A DNA stretch of 64,000 nucleotides. Origin: Tamarix chinensis. Taxonomy: Eukaryota > Streptophyta > Magnoliopsida > Caryophyllales > Tamaricaceae. Every line of letters begins with the position of its first letter. Positions within the stretch are counted from its first letter, which is position 1. The stretch is taken from contig CM060175.1 in NCBI GenBank assembly GCA_030549775.1, positions 41,791,415-41,855,414 on the forward strand, read 5' to 3'. A program made the position numbers and the translations under genes. Below, one piece after another: positions 23,399-35,500 of this stretch. The notes under the pieces were generated by a model that saw nothing but the letters and a program-made list of their open reading frames with translations, did no database searches and was not told the DNA's origin.

Positions 23399-24429
23399 TA
23401 TAACACCATCATTTTTCACTACCAAAAAATTTTATTAAAACATTTGCAAAGTAGAAAACAACAAGGAAAATAGATTTTTATAGTCGTACCTTATACAGGA
23501 TAGATGTCCAGTGCCTACCCCATATCATATACAAGGTTAAATACAACAAAGCACTTAAAACAACATAGTGTGCTGAATAATAATTTCATTAAATAACTTC
23601 AAGAGCGTTTACATAGGAGGATCCTAACAAGTTCAAACTAAATCATTACATAATTCATGTAGATAAAGTATGGGGCTATAATGAAATGAATTAGGGTAGA
23701 CACCCAATCTAAAATTTTGGTCTACCACATACCCCACCAAAACCTTCTTGATGTCCTTGATCTCAAACCTTGAATCAATTGAGGTAGGCCCTTTATTGGC
23801 CATCCCCAAAAACCAACACATGGTCCTCTACTCATGGGAATGAGAATATGATTGAGCAAATGGGTATGTCAGTATGCTATGTACTGAGTAAGCTAAGTTT
23901 CTCCCTCAATGTAAAAACATTTATATGAATTCTACTATACATGGAAACAAGATGCAACATGCATTATAATAAAGCCATGTGTACATATATATATGATGGT
24001 AAGAGTACATAGATGTATGCTATCATGAAATCTCAACAAAATAAACCACATCATGCTTGGTTTCACATTATTAACGCATAAACACTTAAATTTATATTAG
24101 CACAGAGAATCCATGAAACTTCTAGGGTTTATTTCCAATTACTCAATCCTTTAGAATATGCCATTTACTTATCTACGTATTAGATAGCTTAAGTAGTCAA
24201 TCAATATTCCATTCCACAACTAATTATTCCTTTTGATCATTAGCCAAGTGTACAAAATAACTTTTGTTCATTTTCTCAATCATGCTATTACGTTCATTTC
24301 TTAACCAATCATTAACCATTCATTTGGTCATCATTCATGAATTCTCAACTAATATTTACCATTCGTATTTTATTATCACTGAGCGATGGATTGTGCACCA
24401 CCCCATTAGCTCACTCTTACATACCATGG

Positions 24430-24590
24430 AAGCCTATCTAAATAAGGGGCATAAAGTGCATGCTGAAGCCAATCACTAAGGAGACATAAGTCCAGGCAGA
24501 AGCTAATCACCATAATGGACATGAGTCCAAGCTTAAGCTAACTAATACGGACATAAGTCCATACTGAAGCCAACCCCCTAGGTAACAGGA
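24430..24590. repeat. Sub-repeats of about 35 bp in 3' LTR
   Basis: Four to five copies of GGACATAAGTCCAAGCTGAA GCCAATCACCATAAT-like units. The same unit occurs in the other LTR at about 34120-34270 and in the LTR at 50325-50460. Confidence 0.75.
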
Positions 24591-25231
24591 CCCTTTAGTA
24601 TGGATATGCCCTAACATATCATCAGTTTCTGGATTAGGTAAGGTATTGAGACCTCTTAGGATCCCTCTCGGTAGCAAAGCCCAAAGGCACAAAAAAAAAC
24701 ACGGAAAGGAAGACTAACCCTTGGTAACTAATCAAAGATCAGGTAACCTAGAATCCTACTCAACTCATCTTTCTTTTGCTTTATGTAATTAGTATTTTAT
24801 TCATATGGATAGATGATAATATAAGGCCCATACAAACATGCAAGGTAAAATTTCATGTTAAGCCATATTAATCCTCTTCTTCTAATATTCCCAACCATAT
24901 GGTTCTTTATTTGTCATTGGCCAATATTATTCATAACTATTGTATTATTTCAGTTTAAGCCCATATTGATTCTCATTACTCTTTTTCCAATATCAGCGAC
25001 TATCATAAGTGAAATACCCATTCATCCTTTACCTTACTCATAGAGTATACCATAAAATATGATCTATTTTAATCCTTTCATTAGGCCAATAGTCCATGAT
25101 AAATTATTTATTTTATCCCATTAATAAGAATGGCATACTCCCAAACATAACCTCAAGCACAACCAAAAAAAAATTCATCTAAACCAATCAATTGATCTAG
25201 CCCAACCAGTCGATCGGTTACACTAACCACT

Positions 25232-26175
25232 AGATCTGTTTGACTTAAATAGACCATGCTTTCTTCAAACTAGTCTATCAATTTGGGCAAGCCAGTCGAC
25301 TCTTCATAGACCAATCTATAGGTTTTACCCAATCAATAGACGGGTTTCAAAAAGAGAGAAGACAGTAGGGTCTCTATAGGCCTTTTAATCGATGGGTTAT
25401 GTTAACCAGTCGACTTTTTTAGGTGCCAGTTGATTGGTTTAACCTAACCAGTCGATTGGTTTGCCCCAACCCTGCACCAAATCATAACGTTCATGTAAAT
25501 TCTTAAATCTAAATCATCCTTGACCACATTAAATCATGTATCAACATAATCTAACATAATCTCAACTGAATTAACTTGAATTTTACAACGTGGAATCATC
25601 ATAACCTATTTTTACCAAATTTCATGCTTTTTACTCCAGTCATGGTATCTAATCATCCAAATCACTAATATAAAATGTATTCATTCATGCCAACATGTAG
25701 AATAAAACTAGATCTATTTGACTCAACCAGACCATGCTTTCTTCAAACTAGTCTATCAATTTGGGCAAGCCAGTTGACTCTTCATAGATCAATCGATAGG
25801 TTTTACCCAACCAGTTGATGGGTTTCCAAAGATAGAAGACACTAGGGTCTCTATAGGCCTTTTAATCGATGGGTTATGTTAACCAGTCAACTTTTTTAGG
25901 CGCAAGTCGATTGGTTTAACCTAACCAGTCAATTGGTTTACCCCAACCCTGCACCAAATCATGAATTTCATGCAAATTCTTACATCTAAATCATCCTTGA
26001 CCACATTAAATCATGTATCAACATAATCTCAACTAAATTAACTTGCATTTTACAATGTGGAATCATCATAACCTGTTTTTACCAAATTTCATGTTTTTTA
26101 CTCCAGTCATTGTATCTAATCATCCAAATCACTAATATAAAATGTATTCATTCACGCCAACATGCAGAATAAAAC
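25232..26175. repeat. Tandem duplication of about 475 bp in 3' LTR
   Basis: The block starting AGATCTGTTTGACTTAAATA at 25232 repeats from 25710 (AGATCTATTTGACTCAACCA) and ends with CATG(T/C)AGAATAAAAC in both copies. The copies are much closer to each other than to the other LTR, so the duplication arose after insertion. It spans the cluster of AACCAGTCGATTGGTT motifs. Confidence 0.88.
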
Positions 26176-26595
26176 ATAAAGAAATACTTACTAAACATTT
26201 TTTAAGCCAGAATTGCTTACTTGATGTAGGTAACATCCCCTGAAAAATAAAAATTCCAACTGTGGGAAATCTCAGCTTTGAAAACCTTAAAACCACAATC
26301 TTAAATTTTGACATTACACCAAAACCTTATTAAATTTACAAAATTAAAAGAAGAAAGAAGTAAGAATATACCACTTGAGGGAAAATAGAGAAGAAGCTCA
26401 AGTAAACCATTCCACCTTTTCCTAGAATCTAACTCTTACTCGCTTAACAATGCAAATAAGAGAGAGCTAGAGATAAGATCAGAAGAGTGTGCAAAAATAG
26501 ATTGTTAAGGCTTGAAGTGTAGAAACAAAAGAGGGAATATAACACTTAGAAAATTCAATCGTTGAAAGAAAGTTGCAAAGAAGGGATGATTGAGG

Positions 26596-26605
26596 CTATT
26601 TATAG
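26596..26605 (-). promoter_or_regulatory. TATA box of 3' LTR
   Basis: Minus strand reads CTATAAATAG, a near-perfect plant TATA box. The same decamer lies at 52044-52053 in the related LTR. The matching place in the 5' LTR (about 35800-35820) has lost it. Confidence 0.55.
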
Positions 26606-27600
26606 ATAACTAAATACAAGGGAGGGAATAAGGGATCTAGAATTGACTCAAAACCTTATAATTGACCATTTAAATTTGAGCAAAATAGACATATTTTGTC
26701 CAAGATTTTCTAACTTATTCACTAGATCTCAAATGGTGTCTCAAGAGAATACAAGTCAATTAAACCAAAATTACCATTCAAGAATGGAGTAATAGAAGAT
26801 CAAGGTAGAAGGAATCTTCCAACTTATCACAATTGTGCCTTAGAGCAAAGCATTTGATCTCAGAATTGTGTAGAGGAGAGATGAGGAAGAAGACAATGAT
26901 GAGGTTATCTCTCCCCCCTAAATTGTCCTAATTGACCTCCACATCAGTTCAAGGTGATATTTTTGGTTAAATGCATCATAAAAGTAGTTAAGAATCTCTT
27001 AGGGAAAAATGATTATGGGTTAGTAAAGTCCCATTTCAGTGTAAGAGATTTTTTACAAAAATTAAGCTAAAAAAATGTGACTAGCTCGACAAACAAGTTG
27101 ATTGGTTTGGATTTACTAGCCGATTGTTCTACCATCAGTCGATATGTTTCTACCAACCAGTAAATCAATTTAGTCAAGAAAAAAAATTGTTGAAACAATA
27201 ATCTAGTCAATCGGTTTATGGAACCAATCAATCAACTGACTTCCATGACTCAATAAACTCCATTTTTTAATATAATTTCAAATCAAACCTTGTCACAAAC
27301 CAAATTATAATATTAAATCAAAATCAAAGCCTAAAATTTAGTAAAAATTCTCATTCATCCATTTACAAAAATATGGAGTATTATTGCACGACCCCTTAAA
27401 TAGGTTGCATCCCTAAAGCCTATAACAATGAGATCGCATCTTTACACATAAGGTCACCCACATTGTATTTAGAATCAATGAAAATGGCTCTACCTACTTA
27501 AAGAAAAAAGGTTTGAACTTGATATCAACTACAAAAACAACTCTTGATACTTGGCTTGACTTTTTCCCTTTACCTCCCAAGTAGCCTCCTCTATATCATG

Positions 27601-28960
27601 CTATAACCAAAGAACCTTCACCAAGGAGATAGTCTTCGTACGCATCTCTCTCATCTTGGTGTCTAGAAAAATCACCGGCCAGTCCTCATAAGTCAAAGAA
27701 TCATTGAGTTCTAATGACTTTTTTCTGATAATGTGTGAAGGATCCATTATATAGTTCCATAGTTGAGATGCATGAAAGACGTTGTGCACATGTGACAACT
27801 CCTTCGGTAGATCTAAGTGATAAGAGATTTCACCAACAGTCCATATGAGATTATGGTCCAATGTTCCTAGGACTAATCTTACCCTTCCTACAAAACCTCA
27901 TGACTCCTTTGGTAGGAGTGACCTTCTAAAGGACTCTATCACCCACCCCACAACCATTAGTTCGTCTCTTCATATTTGTGTAGCTCTTCTATTGATCCTA
28001 AGTGAATCCCATTCAGCCCTGAATCAAATAGATGTGCCTAGTCGTCTCCTCAATCATCATGGGTCCTAAAAGAGTGTCTCACAAATGTCGTTCCAACACG
28101 AAGGAATATGACACTTCCTCCCATACAAGGCTACAAAAGGTGACATCTTGATACTAGCATGGTAGCTATTGTTGTAGGAGAACTCAATCAAGTCCACATG
28201 ATCTTCTTCCATCAAATTCTAGCACACATGCTCGAAGCATATTTTCTAGATTCTAAATGGGCGTCTTAGTATGAAAATCTATAGTTGGGTGAAAAGATGT
28301 TCTCATGTTCAATTGAGTATGAAAGGCAGCTTAAAATTTTTGCAAAAAGTGTGACAGGAATTTAGAGTCTCGATTGGAAACAATTTCCTTGGGAACTCTA
28401 TGAAGTCTCACCACATGCTTTCTATAGGCATTAGCTAGTTCCTCCATGCTCCATGTTGCCTTCCTCGGTATGAAAAAAGCTGACTTAGTTAGATGGTTCA
28501 CAACAACTCTGATAGAATGAAAATTGCTATGAGTCCTTAGAACACCAACCACAAAGTCCATTGATATGTTATCCCACTTCCACTAAGGAACTTCAATTGG
28601 TCGCATTAACCCTATCGGTCTCTTATGTTCAATCTTAACCTGATACATTAGACATCAAGCGACGAACTATGCCACTTCCTACTTCATGTCGGGCTACTAA
28701 TATATCTCTTTAAATCCTTGTATAACTTGTCTCCTTGAGGGTGAAGAGAATAAGGAGTGTAATGTCCTTCTTCAAGGATCCTCTTCTTAAGCTCCACACA
28801 CCCCTATGGTATACACCATATACCATGATACATAATACTACCATCTTCACGGATTTGGAATCCTTTAGCTCTTCCTTCTACAATACCAGTCTAGATTCTC
28901 TAGATCTTAACATCACAAACTTGGTTAGCTTGGACCTTCTCGAAGATTGAAGGTGTAATA
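27601..28960 (-). pseudogene. Tekay integrase with C-terminal chromodomain
   Basis: Integrase inserts the element DNA; the chromodomain steers it to heterochromatin. On the minus strand are CLMYQVKIEHKRP and WDNISMDFV (zinc-binding end and first catalytic Asp, about 28670-28550), VVVNHLTKSAFF and VSNRDSKFLS (28500-28330; the usual SDRD is SNRD, so a catalytic Asp appears to be Asn), then degenerate NLENMLRACV (about 28230). The chromodomain region at 27861-27601 reads YHLDLPKELSHVHNVFHASQLWN and MDPSHII...LTYEDWPVIFLDTKMREMRTKTI-LVKVLW, typical of Tekay. Many stops lie between these blocks. Confidence 0.82.
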
Positions 28961-29600
28961 GTGAGTATACTCATTCTTGCCTCTAGACTCCCAACAGCTA
29001 TCAATTCAATCTCCATCCAATCGATCTTTTGGTATAGATGATATGATAATATAATCATTCCCAAGGAATGTGATTCCTTTTGGCTAATTGCATCCACCAC
29101 CACATTGGCTTTATCCTCATAGTAAGTCAATTCCAGGTCATAATGTTTGACTAATTCCAACCATTGACATTATCTCAAGTTCAACTCCCACTGAGTGAAG
29201 TTGTACTTTAGGCTCTTATGGTCAGTGTAAAACTTACATTGAACTCCATAGAGATAATGCGTCCAGATCTTAAGAGTGAACAACACCATAGAAAGCTCTA
29301 AGTCATTTGTTAGGTCGTTCTATTCATGTGGCTTCAGTTATTATGAGTCATAAGCTACTACTCTTCTATGTTGCATTACCACACAACCCAGCCTATGCTT
29401 GGAAACATCACTGTACACCAAAAAACCATCAGAGCCACTTGGCAATGTGAGCACTATGGCTGCAATAAAATTCCTCTTCAACTCATCAAAAGCTTCACTA
29501 AACTTTTCATTCCACTAGAATCGTGTAGCCATCTTCAAAAGTTAGGTCAATGGTTGTGCAACCTTAGAAAAGCCTACCACAAATTGGCTATACTAAATGT
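28960..29600 (-). pseudogene. Tekay RNase H
   Basis: Degrades the RNA strand during reverse transcription. Best-preserved part on the minus strand: the frame at 29160-28900 with ELVKHYDLELTYYEDKANVVVDAISQKE, the usual end of gypsy RNase H, where the final catalytic Asp appears as part of VVVDAIS. Upstream parts are readable only as scattered words across several frames. Confidence 0.7.
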
Positions 29601-30490
29601 CTAACCATAGAAAGCTAAGCATATCCTTCACAGAAGTGGGTGCTGGCCACTCAAAAAAAGCTTGAATTTAAGCAACATCCACTACCATCCCATCGTTAGA
29701 GATAACATGACCAATGAAGGCTGCTTGATTTAGCCAAAACTCACACTTTGATAGTTTAGCATAAAATTAGTGTGGTCTCAACAAGGTCAAAGTCTACCTT
29801 AATTGTAGTTCATGCATCTCTTGATCAATGTAGTAGAATATAATTTCATCGATAAACACCAAGACAAATTGGTCAAAGAAGGGATGAAAGATCTGGTTCG
29901 TCAGGGACATGAAAGTTGCAGGAAGATTAGTGAGTCTCAAAGCCATTACTGTGAATTCATAATGGTTATACCTTATCTGAAAAGAAGTTTTAGGAATGTC
30001 TTGTTCTGCTATCCTCGACTAATGATAGCTTTATTAAAGATCAATCTTGGAGAACACCTTGGTTCCCTTGAGTTGATCAAATAAGTAATTGATCCTTGCC
30101 AACTGATAACGGTTTTCATCATCACCTAGTTTAACCCTAGGTAATGGATGCACAATTTCAAGTTTCCATCCTTCTTCTTTACCAATAGAATTTGCACTCC
30201 CCATGGTGATATGCTCAGTCAGATATAACCTTTCTCCAAAATCTCTTCCAACTTAGCCTTGAATTCTTTCATCTTTGCAAGTGCAATATGGTATGGAGCC
30301 TTAGATACTAGCATTGTTCCTCACAATACATCAACGGTGAACTCAACTTCATAAGTTGACGATATTCTTGAGATCTCCTTAGGGGAAACATTAGGAAATT
30401 CATGAACCATCGGCATCTACTCTAATGCCATCGTAGCTATTTCGGTGTCTCTAACACTACACAGGTAGAGCGGATATCCCTTACATATAA
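29600..30490 (-). pseudogene. Tekay reverse transcriptase
   Basis: Minus-strand translation gives [81 protein letters not shown], then FIDEIIFYYID and [16 protein letters not shown] words ([23 protein letters not shown]). The catalytic YxDD block reads FIDE, so the last Asp has become Glu. Several in-frame stops are present (after VDV, GYI, LGLN and KIDL). Confidence 0.82.
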
Positions 30491-30558
30491 GGTTACTCAA
30501 TGCGATCACAAACACAATCATTATAGAGGGATTAGGTTAACACTTCTAGTATGAAACC

Positions 30559-30939
30559 CTAATACCCTTTGTTATTGCAAAACCACAATTTCTTAGCATA
30601 GTTGATCAATGCTGGGTAATTTTCTAGTATATCCATCCTGAAAATTATGTCAAAATCACATAATTCGAACTCTATAAGGTCTAATGGAAACTCCATTCCA
30701 CCCACTACCAAAATAACCACTTGATACAACCTAGAGCATGTAATCTTATCCCCAAAAGACAATATAATAGAATTAGAAATGGTACTTGAAGGAGATAAGG
30801 CAGCTCTAGCTAAAAAAGTAGATGCTAAGAAAGAATGTGAAGCACAAGAGTCAAACAACATGCTAGAAGAAAAAGTAGAGACAGTGAGCATACCGGTCAC
30901 CAAACCGTCCGAGTGTTCTACCTCTGCCTGACTCATCAT
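30559..30939 (-). pseudogene. Tekay aspartic protease
   Basis: Longest open stretch of the element (126 codons), cutting the polyprotein in an intact element. It shows LFDSCASHSFLASTF, where the retropepsin DSG reads DSC, then FDIIFRMDILENYPALINYAKK, the normal tail (ILGMDWL in relatives). The Gly-to-Cys change next to the catalytic Asp probably inactivates it. Confidence 0.8.
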
Positions 30940-30999
30940 GTTTAGACTTCCTTTTGATAAAACTCTTTGGGGTACTAGTTGATCCCTACCCTTGCTGAA

Positions 31000-31990
31000 A
31001 AGGGCAAGGCCTAAGATCTCTTGGTTGACTAGCTCGGTTAGCGATACTGACTAGCGATATAGGAACTCTCTATATCTAAGGCTGTGGCTGCCAAATGGAT
31101 CTAATACTCTAAGCTCTAGTCCAACTCCTCGGAATTCTGCCACTACCAACTTAGTACTCATATTCCATGTGTCCCGCAATGCCACACCCATGGTACGTCA
31201 CCTTGTTACCTTTATAATCGACCCCGGGGTGATCAGACTTGTATCTCTACTAGTGATAGTGTCATTCCTCGGCATGATCCCTAGATAATCCTCAATATCA
31301 AGGTACTAACCTCATGCTTCAACTAAATCATAGAAGCAAGCTACCTCTAAGAAATCCTTCTTCCCGTCATCTAGATTCTTGGGATCCTCAAACTTCCTCT
31401 TACCCCTTAATTGAGCACTCCAAGGTTGGATGAATCGGGATGCCTCCAAGGCTTGCTCATACATCTCAACCATATCTAGTGGAGTGACTCCCACTGAGTG
31501 ACTCCCACTGAGTGACTCCCACCAACAACTCTTGGTATAGGAACCCTAGTCCGATATTGAAGTAGTGAAACTCTTGGATGGATATTCCCCTTTGTCAAAG
31601 TGCTATGTGTAGATGATATGGGTAAAATCAAGGTTGTAACACCTTCATGAACAGCCCCCATCCCAAAGGTTCTCCAACCCTACATTGGATGCTCCACCAC
31701 CATGCGTTTGCCCTTCTTCTCAGATAGTAGACGATCACAATTACCCTCTTATCTCTAGGGCAATCGTAGGTGGTGAAAATCTTCTCCATATGCCAAACAC
31801 ATTACTATGTGATTTTGGGATCCTCCTAGCCTTCAAAGATAGGTGGGTGATGATGCCCAGCCCTTCTAAGCCAATCATTAAGGGCTACTGTAGCTACTAG
31901 CACCGGTAGAGGTTGAGGTGCTCGAATATTACCCTCCATTTACACTCTGATGGTCTCCATAAAAGTGTTGATGCTAACAGCAGTTAGCGG
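31000..31990 (-). pseudogene. Tekay gag
   Basis: Capsid protein remnant. On the minus strand: APQPLPVLVATVALNDWLRRAGHHPPIFEG (about 31920-31830), MVEMYEQALEASRFIQPW (31490-31410), KRKFEDPKN, and a decayed zinc knuckle YHGCGIAGHMEYEY (about 31205-31150) that has lost two of its Cys/His ligands. The gag sequence also has three copies of the 14-bp unit GAGTGACTCCCACT at about 31483-31520; since 14 is not a multiple of three, this expansion shifts the frame. Confidence 0.7.
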
Positions 31991-32160
31991 TTATCACGTC
32001 CTAATGACTAAAAGAAGTTAGGGCTAGAATTTAGGCTACCGAGTACTAAGACTCACACAGTAATAATCACAAGCTATATATAGCAAATTCACAACCCCAC
32101 TCTCACTCATGGATATTCGAGTTTATAATAATTAAACTTGTTAAAAAAACGAAAAAGAAT

Positions 32161-32507
32161 TCCAAAAGAGACTAGTACCATCTTGTGGTATCAACTTAAA
32201 ATTATTTATAAGAGTAAGGTATTTTTGGGAAAACGCTTTGATAAAAACCTGTGTCATCCGTTTAATAATTTTCTAAAAGTAGGAAGTTTTTGAAAAAAAA
32301 TCTCTGATACCAACCTATAGTATCAGCTTAATAACTCTGAAAAATAGGTAATCTTTAAGAAACACACTGACACCAAACCTATGATACTAGCTCATCAATT
32401 CTTAATTGAGAAAATTTCTTAAGAAAATGCTCTAATACAAACCTGTGGTATCAAATCAGCAATTCTTAAAAGAGGAAAATCTGTATGAAAATCCTTTGGT
32501 ACAAACC
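32161..32507 (-). repeat. Six tandem PBS-like units (about 64 bp each)
   Basis: Directly inside the 5' LTR. On the minus strand each unit has the shape ACCACAGGTTTGGTATCAGAG followed by ATTTTCTTAAGAAATT and CTTAATTGATGAGCT. The motif matches the complement of the initiator-tRNA-Met 3' end (TGGTATCAGAGC). Plus-strand positions of the motif: about 32173, 32239, 32303, 32367, 32431 and 32494. The best match is the unit at 32303 (TCTCTGATACCAACC). Retrotransposons normally have one PBS; repeats of it are not something I know for this clade. Confidence 0.8.
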
Positions 32508-35500
32508 TATAACACCCCCACTTTTCACAACCAAAAAATTTTATTAAAAAAATTTGTGGAAGCAAAAAATAACTAAGAAAAATATACCACCATACCAGAC
32601 AAAAGATAGACTTCTGCCACCTACCTCATATCAGATACAAGTCTAATCCAACCAAAGAACTTAAAACAACAGAGTGTGTAGAATAATAATTTAAGTAAAG
32701 GACTTCAAGAGTGTTTACATTGGAGGAACCTAAGAGCTTCCGACCACATCATTACAAAATACATGTAGATAATGTATTGGGGGATGATAAAATAAATTAG
32801 CATATGAAACATAATTTAAAATCTTGGTCTGCTAAGGACCACACAAAAATGTTTCGAATATCCTTGATCTCAAGCCTCAACCCAATTAAGGTAGGCTCTT
32901 TACTAGTCACAAACACTCTCCAAATGAAGAATAATTGGTTCCATAATTATGAAAGCCAATTCTTGAGTGTTTTCTCCCGCATCATTCTCTCCTTGTTGAT
33001 TTAAATTTGCCCTCAAATTTGCATCTCTAAAGTAAGGGCTAATATCTCCAACGTTGAATGTCCTTGATACCCCACCGTATGAATCTAGCAAAAAAGACCA
33101 CACCTTCTCTTTTCTATTATTATTAATCCATATTTTTCCTATCATAATTTCCATAAAAATCCTACTCTATTTTTTGGTTAAACCAAACCCTAAATCGGTA
33201 TACAAAACTAAAGCTTTAAACCATTCATTCGAAACTCTAAACCATCCATAACAACTAAACAACACCTTATTTCCTCTCTTTCGACACTAAGCATCTTCAT
33301 CAATCCATCATAGAATTCATAGATTAATTAGCACACACCATTCAAAACATCATCATTAACAAAATACTATCACCGATTCACCATCATCATTTTTCTACCA
33401 TAATTTGAATCACCATCATCTTATTTACATCACTTTCGAAGCTTTAGTCTTTAAACTCACCATCACCGAAACTTATCATCTTATCCAAACTTCATTCGAA
33501 CAATTAGTTTCACATAATTGAAGATTACACCCTCTCACACACATCAAGGTGATAGAGCAAACGGGAACATCAGTACACTCCATACTGAGTAAGCCAAGTT
33601 GCTCTCAAAATGTAAACACAATTATATGAGTTTAATTGTATATGGAAATAATATGCAATATGCATTATGATAAAGCCATGTATACATGTATATATGAAGG
33701 TAAGAGTACATAGAGGTATTCTATCATGCAATCTCAACAAAATAAGACATTTAATGTTTGGTTTCACATTATCATCACATAAATACTTAACACATATAAT
33801 AGCAAAGAAAATCCAACCAACCTCTTGGGTTTATTTCCAATTACATAATCCTTTAGAATATGCCCTCTATTTATCCACAAAATAGATAGGTCAGTCAATC
33901 AATCAATATTCCTTTCCATAATCAATTAGTCTTTTCGACCAGCTTTTGTTCATTTTAGTCAATCATGCCATTACTTCCATTTCTTAACAACTCATTAACC
34001 ATTCACTTGGTCATTATTCATAAATTCTCAACCAATATTTACCATCCATATTTTATTATCATCAAGCGATGGACTGTTCACAACACTATGGTTTAACATA
34101 CCATGGAAGCCTATCTAAATAAGGGATATAAGTCTAGGCCAAAGTTGAGGCCGAAGCTAATCACCAATTAGACACAAGTCTAGGCTAAAGCCAATCACCA
34201 TAATGGACATAAGTCCACATCGAAGCCAACCAATATTGACATAAGTCTAGGCCAAAGCCAACAACCTAGGTACCCAGACCCTTTAGTAATGACACTGCCT
34301 GGTACATCTTTATTTTCTAGAATAGGTAAGGCACCGGGGCCTATTAGCATCCTCCCGAAGGCAAAGCCCATACTAGTCGAGAATCAAGTAACCTAGACTT
34401 ATACTCAACTCAATTGTTTTTCGATTTACGTGATTAGTTTTTTATTCATAAGGATGGATAATCATACAAAGCCCATACAACAAGCAAGATAATTTTCCAT
34501 ATTAAGCTATATTAATCCTTTTCTTTTGATTTTCCCAACCATGTGGGTTCTCCATTTCTGTTGTTGGCTAATACTTTTCATAACTGCCATATTATTTCAG
34601 TTCAAGCCTATAATAATTTTCATTAATCTTTTCTCAATATCATCACTTATCATAAGTGAAATACCCATTTAGCTTTTATCTTACTCATAGAGTGTACTAT
34701 AAAATTTGATCCATTTTAATCCTTTCATTAAGCTAGTAGTCCATGATAAAAGTTGTATTTTCTCCCATTAATAATTATGGTATGGTCCAAAACATAACAT
34801 CAAGCATAACCAAACCAAAAAGAAACAAATCATGCAAACTAGTTTAATCAGTTGATTGGTATAGCCCAACCAATCAATCTATTTTGGTCAACCAGTCAAT
34901 CGGTTTGACTCAACTACACCTTAATTTCCTCAAACAAGTCGATCCATTTAGACAAACCAATTCGCTATTCATAGGTCAGTCGATTATTTTTTTCCAACAA
35001 GGAGATGGGTTTAAGCAAAGAACAAGACCAAGGTCTCTACAAGCTTACCAATCGATAGGTTGAGTCAACCAGTTGGTTTTTCTAGGAACTAATCGATAGG
35101 TTTGACCTAACCGGTCAATCAATTTTCCCTAGCCCAACACCAAATCATAAACTTCATGCATATTATTACATATGAATCATCCTTAAAAACATTAAATAAT
35201 GGATCAACACAATCTAACTTAATGTCAATAAAATTAACTTACATTTTATAACATGGAATCATAATAACCTATGTTTACAAATTTTCATGCTTTTACTCAA
35301 TTCATACTGTCTAATCATCCAAATCACTTATACATACTATATTAATTCATGACAACATATATAATTCAAATAAAGGTAACACCTAACATAGAGGCATACT
35401 TACTAAACATTTAAGATGCAAGAATCACTTGATGCAAGCAAAATCCCTTTAAAAATAGAAATTCCAACTTTGGAAAATCTTAACTTTGAAAAACTCAAAA

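Larger units (their letters stand above)
23399..27385 (-). repeat. 3' LTR of the Tekay element (3,987 bp)
   Basis: Starts TATAACACCATC (TG mutated to TA) and ends TATGGAGTATTATT, a decayed form of GGGGTATTACA. It carries the shared box (AGTATGCTATGTACTGAGTAAG, 23869-23899), GGACATAAGTCC sub-repeats, the second box at 24786-24804, a 475-bp internal duplication, and a TATA box at 26596-26605. Just inside it, on the minus strand, AAGGGGTCGTGC is the only candidate polypurine tract and is weak. Confidence 0.85.
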
